Assembly: GCF_016834655.1 (NCBI RefSeq)
Contig: NZ_JAENHP010000020.1
Coordinates: 124,001-188,000 of the forward strand
Direction of reading: 5' to 3'
Origin: Paractinoplanes ovalisporus
GTDB taxonomy: Bacteria; Actinomycetota; Actinomycetes; Mycobacteriales; Micromonosporaceae
Length of the DNA stretch: 64,000 nucleotides
The notes beneath the pieces are model-generated. The model saw only the letters and a list, made by a program, of their open reading frames with translations, made no database searches and was not told where the DNA came from. The position numbers and the translations under genes are program-made. Positions 1 through 8,875 of the stretch are shown piece after piece (the stretch's first letter is position 1; each line of letters opens with the position of its first letter).

Positions 1-21
1 GCTGTTTGTTCAGTGAAAGAC

Positions 22-783
22 TCAGTCCAGCCTCGCCCACTCCCGGTCGATCGTGGCGGTGCTGATCGATGACGACGGTGTTCCCTCCTTGGCCACGGCC
101 AGGGTCACGACGCTCCGGTCGGCCGACATCCGCCAGCACAGCAGCAGGTTCGCGACCTCGCGAGCCGGCGCGCCCTCGCTGAAGCGAACCTTCTGGGTGC
201 ACCGGGCGCTCCCCACCGGCTTTCCGCCGTCGCCCGCGATCAACTGGTCCTGCTGGCCGGTCAGGTCGGCCCGGGCGGTGCTGATCCGGATGGTTCCCTC
301 AGACGTCGGCTCGGTGCGGGTGGAGACCTGGCTGCCGGGCACCGCCTGCGCCTTCTGCTGAAGGGGCCGTTGCAGCGGATGCCCGTCCTTCGCCGCCTGG
401 GCCCGCGCACGGTCGATCTCGCGCCGCACGGCCGCGCTGTCCTCGGACCGTGCAGGCGAAGGCGAACGCGACGGCGAAGGCTCGGCGGGAGGCCGGGCAG
501 TGCCGGCACTGGTCATCCCGGTCGCCGACACGCTCGGCGGCGGCGCCACGTCCGAGGTCGCCGGCGCGGCCGAAGTTGTCGGGGCCGGCTGGACCGGCGC
601 GACGTCCGGGGCCGACGTCGTCGCCTGGCGGTCCGAGACCTGCGCCGTCATCAGGTAGGCCCCGCCACCCAGCACCGCGGCCAGCCCGATCCCGCCGATG
701 ACCATCCGGCGCCGGAACGGCGAGGCGCCCTGAGGTCGGGTGCCCTGAGGTGGGGTGCGCTGAGCGTCGTCTTCCGTATCCAC
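22..783 (-). CDS. Membrane-anchored two-cysteine protein, partner of the adjacent subtilisin (copy 1)
   Basis: No named family is recognised. The protein has a short cytoplasmic N-terminus, one membrane segment at about residues 27-46, a long Pro/Ser/Ala/Thr-rich stretch to about 150, and a conserved C-terminal domain of roughly 95 residues with two cysteines (C195, C216) ending in REWARLD. It is therefore predicted to display a small extracellular domain. I chose GTG at 783 because a GGGAG lies 8 nt upstream; GTG at 789 is also in frame but too close to that site. A homologue lies at 2936-3616, and each copy is divergent from a secreted S8 protease. That context suggests a protease inhibitor, chaperone or substrate; this is inference. 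Confidence 0.8.
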   Translation of the reverse strand: MDTEDDAQRTPPQGTRPQGASPFRRRMVIGGIGLAAVLGGGAYLMTAQVSDRQATTSAPDVAPVQPAPTTSAAPATSDVAPPPSVSATGMTSAGTARPPAEPSPSRSPSPARSEDSAAVRREIDRARAQAAKDGHPLQRPLQQKAQAVPGSQVSTRTEPTSEGTIRISTARADLTGQQDQLIAGDGGKPVGSARCTQKVRFSEGAPAREVANLLLCWRMSADRSVVTLAVAKEGTPSSSISTATIDREWARLD

Positions 784-958
784 GTACACGTCTCCCGGTC
801 TGCGGCTGATGGCCCGCGGCTGACCACGCGGCGGCGGGAGCGCTGCCCGTGCCGGCCACCTCGCGCACGCGGCCCAGCCCCACGGCCGACGGCCCGCCTG
901 TGCGAGCCCGAACCCTCATCGTGGCAACGGCTCCCGCGCGAGGTGCCGAAACCGGCCG

Positions 959-1033
959 ACACCACCTGACCGGCGCAACCAAGACACCACATGACCGGCA
1001 CAACCAAGCCTCCACCTGACCGGCGCAACCGAG
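959..1033. repeat. Three tandem 25-bp repeats in the divergent promoter region
   Basis: Units at 959-983, 984-1008 and 1009-1033 share the core CACCTGACCGGCGCAACC with a few substitutions. They fill part of the 326-bp gap between the membrane-anchored protein and the first subtilisin; the rest (784-958) shows no gene. A good ribosome site, GGGGAGGA, follows just before the protease start. Confidence 0.85.
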
Positions 1034-1109
1034 CTGCACCGGACGAAGTTCTGTCAGACCGAATATGGCTGCCGAGTGTTCTCTCCGACTGACCTAGGGG
1101 AGGACACGT

Positions 1110-2870
1110 ATGAGGAAGCACCTGCGTCGCTATGCGGTGGGCACTCTGGCCGTAGGGGCGGTGGCCGGCGTCGCCGCCATCGCGCTGCCCGCGACCACCA
1201 CCGCGGCGACCGAGTGGCGGCCTGCCACGTACAACCTCAGTGAGCCGGCGGCTCAGCTTGTGCCGGCCACGGTGTCTGCCCAGAAGCCCGTACGCGTCGT
1301 CACCACCAGCGTGGACGCGAACGGCAAGCCGGTTGTGAAGGTGACGACTGCTACCAGCAAGGCCGGCGCCGAGAGTGCCGTTGAGGCCGGCCAGAAGGCC
1401 AAGAACGCCGTTGGTGTCGAGCTCGACGCCGTGGTCACCGCCAGTGAGGTGCCCAGCGGGACCGACACCTACCGTGCGCAGCAGTGGGACTTCAGCAAGA
1501 TCTCGGTCGCCGACGCCTGGAAGAAGTCGACCGGTGAAGGCACGGTCGTAGCTGTTCTGGACAGCGGTGTCGACGCCAAGCACCCGGATCTGGTGGGCAA
1601 CCTGGTCGCGGGATACGACGCGATCGCCAACACGGCCGGTGGCACCACTGACCCCAACGGGCACGGTACGCACGTTGCGGGCACCATCGCGGCGGTCACC
1701 GGCAACGGGGTCGGTGTGAGCGCGGTGGCTCCAGGCGCCAAGGTCATGCCCGTACGGGTTCTGGGCGCCAACGGGTCGGGCGTCATGTCGGACACCGCAG
1801 AGGGCATCATCTGGGCCGCCGACCACGGCGCCGACGTGATCAATATGTCGCTCGGGTCGAAGTCGAAGGTCAACGCGGTGTCGACCGCCATCTCGTACGC
1901 GCGCAGCAAGGGTGTTGTGGTTGTCGCCGCGGCCGGTAACGAGCGGGAGAAGGGCAGCCCGACCAGCTACCCGGCCGCCGACGCCGGTGTCATCGGTGTG
2001 GCCGCCACCGACTCGGCCGACAAGGTCGCCACCTACTCGAACTCGGGCAGCTACGTCGACGTGGCCGCGCCCGGCACGGCCATCCTCAGCACCTACCCGA
2101 CCGCGCTCGGCAAGAAGACCGGGTACGCGAGCATGAGCGGCACCTCGATGGCGTCGCCGCACGTGGCCGCCGTGGCCGCGCTGCTCAAGGCGGCCCAGCC
2201 GTCGATCACGCCGGACCAGGTGCAGAGCGCGCTCGAGACCTCGGCCGTCGACCTGGGCGCGAAGGGCCGCGACAACGACTTCGGCTACGGCCGGATCGAC
2301 GCCGCGGCCGCGCTGGCGACGGTGACCACCACGACGCCGGCCACCACGACCCCCGCCACCACGACGCCGACCACTACGGCCCCGGCCACTACGACGCCGA
2401 CCGCGAGCCCGAGCACCAGCGCCCCGGCCACGACGGCCCCGACGACCGCGCCCGCCACGATCGCGCCTACCACCGCGACCCCGACCCCGAGCAAGACCAC
2501 GACGAGCGCCACCCCGGTGGTCCGGGTCGCGACGTCGTCGACCTCGGTCGCGCAGAACAGCGCGGCCATGATCACCTACACGGTCACGGCCGGCGACGTC
2601 GCCTGGGCGAACAAGCCGGTGCAGATCGGCGTCAACGCCACCGGCTCGGCGAGCATCGGCTGGACCAAGGCCACCACCGACTCGTACGGACGGGTCGCCG
2701 TTCAGGTGAAGGCCACCACCAGCTTCCAGATCCGCCTGGTGGTCACGGCCACCCCCACGTCGAACGCGGTGACCTCGCCCGTCACCTCGTTCACGGTCCG
2801 CGCGACGGGCCAGGCCGCGAAGAAGTCCAAGACCGTGCAGAAGCCGGTCGTCACCGTGAAGCGGCGGTAA
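1110..2870 (+). CDS. Secreted subtilisin-like serine protease (S8) with C-terminal Ig-like domain
   Basis: Extracellular endopeptidase. A signal peptide covers about residues 1-33, followed by an inhibitor_I9-like propeptide region to about 115. The catalytic domain carries the full triad: Asp151 (VLDSGVD), His185 (NGHGTHVAGT) and Ser346 (SGTSMASPH), with the oxyanion Asn277 (AAGN). From about 405 to 480 there is a Thr/Pro/Ala linker, then a beta-rich Ig-like domain to residue 586 that may bind substrate or the cell wall. The start follows GGGGAGGA at good spacing. The gene is divergent from a membrane-anchored two-Cys protein, and the arrangement is repeated just downstream. It ends in a strong terminator. 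Confidence 0.95.
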   Translation: MRKHLRRYAVGTLAVGAVAGVAAIALPATTTAATEWRPATYNLSEPAAQLVPATVSAQKPVRVVTTSVDANGKPVVKVTTATSKAGAESAVEAGQKAKNAVGVELDAVVTASEVPSGTDTYRAQQWDFSKISVADAWKKSTGEGTVVAVLDSGVDAKHPDLVGNLVAGYDAIANTAGGTTDPNGHGTHVAGTIAAVTGNGVGVSAVAPGAKVMPVRVLGANGSGVMSDTAEGIIWAADHGADVINMSLGSKSKVNAVSTAISYARSKGVVVVAAAGNEREKGSPTSYPAADAGVIGVAATDSADKVATYSNSGSYVDVAAPGTAILSTYPTALGKKTGYASMSGTSMASPHVAAVAALLKAAQPSITPDQVQSALETSAVDLGAKGRDNDFGYGRIDAAAALATVTTTTPATTTPATTTPTTTAPATTTPTASPSTSAPATTAPTTAPATIAPTTATPTPSKTTTSATPVVRVATSSTSVAQNSAAMITYTVTAGDVAWANKPVQIGVNATGSASIGWTKATTDSYGRVAVQVKATTSFQIRLVVTATPTSNAVTSPVTSFTVRATGQAAKKSKTVQKPVVTVKRR

Positions 2871-2883
2871 CACCCAGAAGCAG

Positions 2884-2919
2884 CCGAGGGCCCCGGAACG
2901 GCAATTCCGGGGCCCTCGG
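2884..2919. terminator. Perfect 15-bp hairpin between convergent genes
   Basis: Arms 2884-2898 and 2905-2919 are exact reverse complements around a 6-nt loop. The hairpin sits between the ends of the first subtilisin (+) and the second two-Cys gene (-), so it probably works in both directions. Confidence 0.9.
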
Positions 2920-2935
2920 CGTTTCCACACGCATC

Positions 2936-3616
2936 TCAGCCCAGCCGGGCCCACTCCCGTTCGAGCACCGCGACACTCTCCCCCGACGACGGCCGGCCAC
3001 GCTGCGTCACGGCGACGGTCACCACGCTGCGGTCCTCCGAGACCCGCCAGCACACCAGCGTCGACGGTTCCATCCGCGGCCGGCTGCCGGGCTCGTTCCG
3101 TACGGTCTTGGTGCATCGCGCCCGGCCCACGAGCCAGCCCGAGTCGCCGACGATCGACAGCTCCGGCTGCCCGGTCAGGTCGAAACCGGCCGACGTCACC
3201 CGGATGACCCCTCGACCGGTGTTCTCGTCGTGCCGGTTCACGGCGTCGGCGGCCGCCACCCCACCCGAGGGCGACACGGCCGAGACAGAGGGGGACGGCG
3301 TCGGCGTGGGGCTGGCCTCCTGCCGGGCCCCCGAACGCGTGACCTTCCCCGGCCCGAGCGACCGGGCGCGCTGCCGGGGCGGCTTGGCGGCCGAGACCGT
3401 GGGAGAGGGCGACGGCGACGGCGAGACCAGCGGCGTCATCGCCTTCGGTTCGCGGGTCGTCGTGCTCTGGGCGAGCTGGATCGCCTGCACGCCGAAGACC
3501 CCGGCCGCGCCGAAGACGGCCAGCCCGGCCAGCCCGACCCCGAACTGTTTGCGCCGCTGAATGCGACGCTCCCTGATCCCGGAGCGGTAGACACCGTTCT
3601 CGTCGTGCACTGTCAT
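2936..3616 (-). CDS. Membrane-anchored two-cysteine protein, partner of the adjacent subtilisin (copy 2)
   Basis: Paralogue of the protein at 22-783. It has one membrane segment (about residues 24-50), a Ser/Pro/Ala-rich stalk and the same C-terminal domain with a Cys pair (RCTK and VCWR), ending in REWARLG. The motifs DLTGQ, VGxARCT and DRSVVTxAV are shared by both copies. I prefer ATG at 3616 because its N-terminus resembles copy 1; a TTG at 3673 would add 19 residues. It is divergent from the second S8 protease with a gap of about 220 bp. The function is unknown; a secreted-protease partner is inferred from the duplicated context. Confidence 0.8.
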   Translation of the reverse strand: MTVHDENGVYRSGIRERRIQRRKQFGVGLAGLAVFGAAGVFGVQAIQLAQSTTTREPKAMTPLVSPSPSPSPTVSAAKPPRQRARSLGPGKVTRSGARQEASPTPTPSPSVSAVSPSGGVAAADAVNRHDENTGRGVIRVTSAGFDLTGQPELSIVGDSGWLVGRARCTKTVRNEPGSRPRMEPSTLVCWRVSEDRSVVTVAVTQRGRPSSGESVAVLEREWARLG

Positions 3617-3837
3617 CCCGTGGTTGTCCGGCACGAACCCATGCTGCCACCCGAGGCGGACAAATAGCTCCAAAACGGCCAGCCAAGCGGCCGCCCATTG
3701 GCTTTGCGACGGTCAACTGCCAAGCGGCACGCGAGGGTGTGAAACGACCGGCAACCGAGCCACACCACGTTGCTTCCCGCCACGACACCCGACCGGCCCG
3801 AAATGCCTGACCGAAGCCAACGGGAGGCGGGTCAGAC

Positions 3838-5409
3838 ATGCGGAAGTTCGTAGCGGGATGTGCGGCGGCGGGAGCGGTGGCAGCGGCGGTGACCGGTGGG
3901 GTCGCGCTGACCCACGCCGAGCGCGAGCCGGCCTGGCCGGCGATCACGACCGGTCTCCACGTCCAGCCCGAGCGCCTGCTCCCGGCCACCGTTTCCCAGA
4001 CCTTTCCCGTACGGGTCGTGAGCACCACGGTCGACCGGGCCGGCCGCCCCGTCGTGTCGGTCCGCACCGCCACCGACCGGCGCTCCGCCACCGCCCTGGT
4101 CGCCGACGGGCAGCGCGCGCCCGGCGCGGTCAGCGTCGAGGCGGACGTCCCCGTGTCGATCGCCGCCACCGACCCGCTGCTGCCCGCGCAGTGGGACCTC
4201 GCCCGGGTGCGGGCCGACGGCGCCTGGCCGCGCTCGACCGGCGCCGGCGTGACGGTGGCGGTCGTCGACAGCGGCGTGGACGCCACGCACCCTGACCTCG
4301 CCGGGCACGTGCTGCCCGGCGTCGACCTCGTCACCGGCACCGAGGGCCGGTCCGCCGACCCGCACGGGCACGGCACCCACGTGGCCGGCACCATCGCCGC
4401 GCTCACCGGCAACGGCGACGGCATCGCGGGCATGGCCCCGGACGCCCAGATCCTTCCCGTACGCGTTCTGGACGCCAACGGCAACGGCTACATGTCGGAC
4501 GTGGCCAACGGCATCACGTACGCGGCCGACCACGGCGCCGACGTCATCAACCTGTCGGTCAGCGCCACCACGCAGGTCGGGGCGGTGACCAACGCCGTCG
4601 CGTACGCGCGCAGCAAGGGTGTCGTCGTGGTCGCCGCGGCCGGCAACTCCCGCCGCACCGGCAGCCCGACCAGCTATCCGGCCGCCGACCCGGGCGTGAT
4701 CGCGGTCGCCGCCACCGACTCCGGCGACGCCGTCGCCGCCTATTCCAACCGGGGCGGGTACGTCGACGTGGCCGCTCCCGGCAGCGACATCGTCAGCACG
4801 TTTCCGGGCAACCGCTACATGCGCATGAACGGCACGTCGATGGCCTCGCCGCACGTGGCCGCGCTGGCCGCGCTGCTGCGGGGCGCCGACCGTGGCCTCA
4901 GCCCCGACCAGGTGGAGAAGACGATCGTGGAGTCGGCCGTCGACCTGGGCGAGCCGGGACGCGACGACGACTTCGGCGCGGGCCGCATCGACGCCGCCGC
5001 GGCGCTGGCCACCCTGACGCCGCCGGCCGCGAGCCCGACCGTGAAGCCGACCCCGACCGCGACCACGACTGCGCCTTCAACGCCTTCGACAACGCCTGAG
5101 ACCAGCGCACCGGCCACGCCCGCGCCCGTACAGACGACGGAGCCCACGCCTTCCCGGACCGCGCAGCCCACGCCGTCGGCGCCCGCCGTTCCGGACATCC
5201 GGCTCGTCCGTCCCGGCCCCGGCCGCCTCATCGTCGTGATCGTCGGCGTGGAGGGCGACCCGGTCCAGCTCCAGCGCCTCGACGGTCAGGAGTGGACGAC
5301 GGTGCTGACCTACCCGGCGACCAAGGTGGCGCGTTTCGACGGCCTTGTCCCCGGTTTGGAACATCGTGTCGTCGTGTCCGGGACCACAAGCTTCACGATC
5401 CGGCTCTGA
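3838..5409 (+). CDS. Secreted subtilisin-like serine protease (S8), second copy
   Basis: Extracellular endopeptidase. Signal peptide at about residues 1-26, a propeptide-like region to about 110, then a catalytic domain with Asp144, His178 and Ser334 (NGTSMASPH) and the oxyanion Asn270. A Thr/Pro linker (about 395-450) precedes a short C-terminal beta domain, so the whole is 63 residues shorter than the upstream paralogue. Long identical stretches (for example GTHVAGTIAA and YARSKGVVVVAAAGN) show that the two arose by duplication. A GGGAGG lies upstream of the ATG. Confidence 0.95.
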   Translation: MRKFVAGCAAAGAVAAAVTGGVALTHAEREPAWPAITTGLHVQPERLLPATVSQTFPVRVVSTTVDRAGRPVVSVRTATDRRSATALVADGQRAPGAVSVEADVPVSIAATDPLLPAQWDLARVRADGAWPRSTGAGVTVAVVDSGVDATHPDLAGHVLPGVDLVTGTEGRSADPHGHGTHVAGTIAALTGNGDGIAGMAPDAQILPVRVLDANGNGYMSDVANGITYAADHGADVINLSVSATTQVGAVTNAVAYARSKGVVVVAAAGNSRRTGSPTSYPAADPGVIAVAATDSGDAVAAYSNRGGYVDVAAPGSDIVSTFPGNRYMRMNGTSMASPHVAALAALLRGADRGLSPDQVEKTIVESAVDLGEPGRDDDFGAGRIDAAAALATLTPPAASPTVKPTPTATTTAPSTPSTTPETSAPATPAPVQTTEPTPSRTAQPTPSAPAVPDIRLVRPGPGRLIVVIVGVEGDPVQLQRLDGQEWTTVLTYPATKVARFDGLVPGLEHRVVVSGTTSFTIRL

Positions 5410-5452
5410 GAGTGCTGTCCCAGGAAATGATCATGCGGTTTACTCATCTTCC

Positions 5453-6052
5453 ATGGGCATCATCTCCAGGGGATTCGGCGGCCGACGGCGTGAGTCGGTG
5501 CCCGGCCTGCCGCCCGGTCAATACCTGACACACGACTTTCCGGTGCTCTCGGCCGGACCGACCCCGCGCATCCCGCTCGACCGCTGGCGCTTCACCATCA
5601 CCACCGAGACCGGCGACAAGACGAGCTGGAACTGGACCGAGTTCCAGGCGCTGCCGGCCGAGGACGTCACGGTCGACATCCACTGCGTGACCAAGTGGTC
5701 GAAGCTCGGCACCACGTGGCGCGGCGTCTCGCTCGACACGCTGCTGGAAGACGTCGAGTCCTCGGCCGACTACACGATGGTCCACAGCTTCGGCGGGTAC
5801 ACGACGAACGTACCGATGGAGGATCTTCTCGACGGCAAGGCCTGGGTGGCGTACAAGTTCGATGGCGAAGATCTGGAACCCGAGCACGGCGGCCCGGCGC
5901 GGCTCGTGGTCCCGCACCTCTATTTCTGGAAATCAGCGAAGTGGGTCAACGGCCTGCAGCTGATGGGTGACGATGAGCCCGGCTTCTGGGAGGCCGCGGG
6001 CTACCACATGTACGGAGACCCATGGCGCGAACAGCGGTATCAGGGCGACTGA
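5453..6052 (+). CDS. Sulfite-oxidase-like molybdopterin oxidoreductase
   Basis: A 199-residue single-domain member of the sulfite oxidase/MsrP molybdopterin fold. The predicted molybdenum ligand is Cys78 in VDIHCVTKWSKLG. It has no signal peptide and no dimerisation domain, so a cytoplasmic enzyme is likely. The start at 5453 is the only ATG that fits the fold's N-terminus; earlier in-frame codons overlap the upstream region with no ribosome site. Its end overlaps the flavin reductase by 31 bp, so the two are translationally coupled. The reductase is the obvious electron partner. The substrate cannot be told from sequence. Confidence 0.9.
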   Translation: MGIISRGFGGRRRESVPGLPPGQYLTHDFPVLSAGPTPRIPLDRWRFTITTETGDKTSWNWTEFQALPAEDVTVDIHCVTKWSKLGTTWRGVSLDTLLEDVESSADYTMVHSFGGYTTNVPMEDLLDGKAWVAYKFDGEDLEPEHGGPARLVVPHLYFWKSAKWVNGLQLMGDDEPGFWEAAGYHMYGDPWREQRYQGD

Positions 6053-6777
6053 CCTGGCGGGCGGCGACGCTCGCCGGGTCCCGCTGGGAGACTTCGACCG
6101 CGCGCACGCTCGTGCTCGACGTGCCGGACTGGCCGGGCCACCTGCCCGGCCAGCACATCGACGTGCGGCTGACGGCCGAGGACGGATATCGCGCGCAGCG
6201 CAGCTATTCGATCGCCTCGGCCTGGCCGCACCCGGACGGCAAGGTCGAGCTGACCATCCAGCGGCTCGACGACGGCGAGGTGTCGCCCTACCTGACCGAC
6301 GTGGTCGAGGTGGGCGAGCAGATCGAGCTGCGCGGCCCGGTCGGTGGCTGGTTCGTGTGGCGCGACAAGCAGACGTCGCCGGTGCTGCTGGTCGCCGGCG
6401 GTTCGGGCGTGGTGCCGCTGATGGCGATGGTGCGGGCCCGGGCAACCGCGGGCGCGCGCCAGCTCTTCCGGCTGATCTATTCGGTCCGTACGCCGGAGGA
6501 TGTGCTCTACGCCGAGGAACTGCGACGACGCGTACGGGATGACCCCGGTCTCGACGTCCACTTCGTGTACACGCGGAAGACGCCGGACGGGTGGCCCTCG
6601 CCCCCGAAGAGGATCGACGTGGCGGCGCTGAACACGTACGGTTGGCCGCCGGACTTCGCACCGGACTGCTACGTCTGCGGTCCCACGACGTTCGTCGAGA
6701 CCGCGGCCGACATCCTGGTCGCACTCGGTCACGACCCACGCCGGATCCGCACCGAGAGATTCGGGGGTACGTCGTGA
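6022..6777 (+). CDS. FAD/NAD(P)-binding ferredoxin-reductase-type oxidoreductase
   Basis: Flavin reductase of the FNR superfamily, 251 residues. The FAD-binding motif RSYS is at 60-63, the phosphate loop GPVGGW at 105-110, the pyridine-nucleotide motif GGSGVVP at 126-132 and the late motif CGPTTF at 219-224. It has no iron-sulfur domain, so it must pass electrons to another protein; the overlapping molybdopterin enzyme just upstream is the natural partner. The stop overlaps the next start (GTGA). Confidence 0.9.
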   Translation: MARTAVSGRLTWRAATLAGSRWETSTARTLVLDVPDWPGHLPGQHIDVRLTAEDGYRAQRSYSIASAWPHPDGKVELTIQRLDDGEVSPYLTDVVEVGEQIELRGPVGGWFVWRDKQTSPVLLVAGGSGVVPLMAMVRARATAGARQLFRLIYSVRTPEDVLYAEELRRRVRDDPGLDVHFVYTRKTPDGWPSPPKRIDVAALNTYGWPPDFAPDCYVCGPTTFVETAADILVALGHDPRRIRTERFGGTS

Positions 6778-7052
6778 CGCAGGAATCGGGGATGCCACTC
6801 GACGGCAACGCGATGGCGGGCGACCTACGCGAGATCTTCGCGGTGGACGTGACCGCGGCCCGTTACATGTGCGCGGGCTGCACCCACACGGACGCGGTCG
6901 GCACGCTGATGCTGTGGCACCAGTCCCCCGGGCTGGTCGCGCGCTGCCCGAACTGCGAAGACGTCGTCATCCGGGTGGTACGCGCCCCCGACCGGGTCTT
7001 TCTCGACCTGCGGGGCAGCGTACGGCTCGAAGTGCCGCTCGAAGGCAGCTGA
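6774..7052 (+). CDS. Small zinc-ribbon protein of the DUF6510 type
   Basis: A 92-residue protein with two CxxC knuckles (MCAGC and RCPNC) about 24 residues apart, predicting one zinc ribbon, preceded by the motif LDGNAMAGDLREIFAVDVT. I recognise this as the actinobacterial DUF6510 family from memory. The GTG at 6774 overlaps the stop of the flavin reductase, so expression is coupled. It may be an assembly or electron-transfer partner of the two upstream oxidoreductases; its function is not established. Confidence 0.8.
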   Translation: MTQESGMPLDGNAMAGDLREIFAVDVTAARYMCAGCTHTDAVGTLMLWHQSPGLVARCPNCEDVVIRVVRAPDRVFLDLRGSVRLEVPLEGS

Positions 7053-7054
7053 CC

Positions 7055-8827
7055 TTGACCACCGGGCCGGCCGTGACCGGGCCGCCGGACGACCCGCTGC
7101 TCGCCGAAATGGCGCGGGCCACCCCCGACGAGGCGGGCCCCGACTTCGTGGCGACCATCCGTGCCGCCCAGGCCGAGCTCATCCGTACGGCGCCCGAGAG
7201 TGTGCTGGTCATCCAGGGCGGCCCTGGGACGGGCAAGACCGACACCGCGCTGCGCCGGGTCGCCTGGCTGCTGGCCGAGCCCGACCTGGGGCTGGCCGCG
7301 AACGAGGTGCTGGTGGTGGGGCCGACGCATGCGTTCGCGCAGCGCACCCGCGGGCTGCTGGACGGGTGGGGCTGGGCCGGGGTCGCGCACAGTTCGATCG
7401 ACGGGCTGCTGCCCAAGGCCGCCACCGGCCGGCCCGAACAGCCCCACGTGACCCGGCTCAAGGGCGAGGCCCGGATGGCGGGGCTGCTCGGCCGGGCGAT
7501 CGAGAAGCACCGCGAGCAGCTGGGCAAGGTGCCGGCCCTGATCGTCGTACGGGGAAAGGTCGTTCAGCTCGAACCCGCGACCATCCAGCGGGTGATCACC
7601 ACGGCGAAGGCGAGCGAGGCGACGCCCGGTGATCGCCGGCGGCTGCTGCGGGCGGCGCTGGTGGCCGGCACCCAGGACCCGAAACTCATCCTCGAGGCGG
7701 CCGATCTGTTGGCCGACCGGTTGTGGCCGGAGTTCGACGCGGCGGCGTTCCTGGCCGAGCTGTTCGGTTCGCGGGCGCTGCTGACCGCGGCCGCCGGTGG
7801 CGAGTTCACCGACCGGGAGATCAACGCGCTCTACCGGCTGGACGGCGAGGAGCCGCCGTTCAGCGACGCCGACCTGCCGCTTCTCGACGAGGCCGAGCAT
7901 CTGTCGGGGCAGGAGCCGCAGACGTACGCCCATGTGGTCGTCGACGAGGCGCAGGACTTCTCGCCCATGCAGTTGCGCGCGGTGTCGCGGCGCTCGTCGA
8001 ACGGTTCCCTGACCGTGGTCGGCGACATGGCGCAGTCGACCGGGCCGTGGGCGCGTGACGACTGGCACGACGTGCTGGCGCACCTGCCGTCGGAGATGCC
8101 CCACGTGCACCGCGAGCTGCGTTTCGGCTACCGCGTGCCCCGGCAGATCTTCGACCTCGCGGCCGAGTTGCTGCCGACCGCCGCGCCGAGTGTTCAACCG
8201 CCCACCACGGTGAGGGAGGGTCCGGCCGACCCGGTCATCGCGCCGGTCGACCCGGCCGATCGGGCCACCGTGGTGGTCGCCGCGGCCGCCGACCACGCCG
8301 CGGACGGGCGGTCGGTCGCGATCGTCTGCCCGCCGCGCTGCCGTGACGAGGTCGAGGCGCTGCTGCGGGCCGAGGAGCTGCCCTGGCGGTCGTCCCCGGG
8401 TGACGAACGCAGCCCGGCGATCACGGTGCTCGGGCCGCACGAGGCCAAGGGGCTGGAGTTCGACGCGGCGGTGGTGGTCGAGCCGGGGTTCATCGTCGAC
8501 GACGATCCGCGCGGGCATCGGCTGCTGTACATCGCGCTGACCCGGGCCACGGGGTATCTGCATCTGGTGGGTGCACCGGAGGATCTGCCGGCGATCCCGT
8601 CGGCCCCTTCGTCCGAGCCGGCGACGCCGTCGGACCAGCCGGAAGCCGTTCCGGAACCCGAGCCCGTCGCGCCGGCCCTGGCCCCGGTTCCGCTCGACCC
8701 CGCGGTAGAGGAGCGGATCAACACGGTCGCGCACGCGCTGGCCGAGACGCTGCTCTCCAACCTGACGCCCGAGCTCTGGCCGGTCGCGCTGGACCGCCTG
8801 ATCGAGCTGATCAGCCCCGACCCGTAG
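7055..8827 (+). CDS. UvrD/HelD-like superfamily 1 ATPase (short form)
   Basis: A nucleic-acid-dependent ATPase of 590 residues. Walker A GGPGTGKT is at 55-62, motif II VVVDEAQDFSP at about 292-302, motif III VVGDMAQST at about 320-328 and the late SF1 motif YIALTRA before the tail. Proteins of the HelD group, which remove stalled RNA polymerase, share this core but carry an N-terminal coiled coil that is absent here, so the assignment stays loose. The tail contains a Pro/Glu/Ala-rich linker and a short helical end. I chose TTG at 7055 because GAAGG lies 9 nt upstream; GTG at 7073 has no ribosome site. It is 2 nt after the zinc-ribbon gene and so is probably the last gene of that operon. Confidence 0.85.
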   Translation: MTTGPAVTGPPDDPLLAEMARATPDEAGPDFVATIRAAQAELIRTAPESVLVIQGGPGTGKTDTALRRVAWLLAEPDLGLAANEVLVVGPTHAFAQRTRGLLDGWGWAGVAHSSIDGLLPKAATGRPEQPHVTRLKGEARMAGLLGRAIEKHREQLGKVPALIVVRGKVVQLEPATIQRVITTAKASEATPGDRRRLLRAALVAGTQDPKLILEAADLLADRLWPEFDAAAFLAELFGSRALLTAAAGGEFTDREINALYRLDGEEPPFSDADLPLLDEAEHLSGQEPQTYAHVVVDEAQDFSPMQLRAVSRRSSNGSLTVVGDMAQSTGPWARDDWHDVLAHLPSEMPHVHRELRFGYRVPRQIFDLAAELLPTAAPSVQPPTTVREGPADPVIAPVDPADRATVVVAAAADHAADGRSVAIVCPPRCRDEVEALLRAEELPWRSSPGDERSPAITVLGPHEAKGLEFDAAVVVEPGFIVDDDPRGHRLLYIALTRATGYLHLVGAPEDLPAIPSAPSSEPATPSDQPEAVPEPEPVAPALAPVPLDPAVEERINTVAHALAETLLSNLTPELWPVALDRLIELISPDP

Positions 8828-8875
8828 CCGCCGCTCTCCGCTACCCGCCGCCCGAGCCCCGGCCAGTCGCTCCAG

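Noticed and set aside
651..4484. Very long minus-strand reading frame (1277 codons)
   Set aside because: It lies opposite two clear S8 protease genes and reads as low-complexity Arg/Gly/Ala; a GC-rich shadow.
5453..6052. Nitrate reductase or full sulfite oxidase
   Set aside because: Too short, with no dimerisation, heme or iron-sulfur domains.
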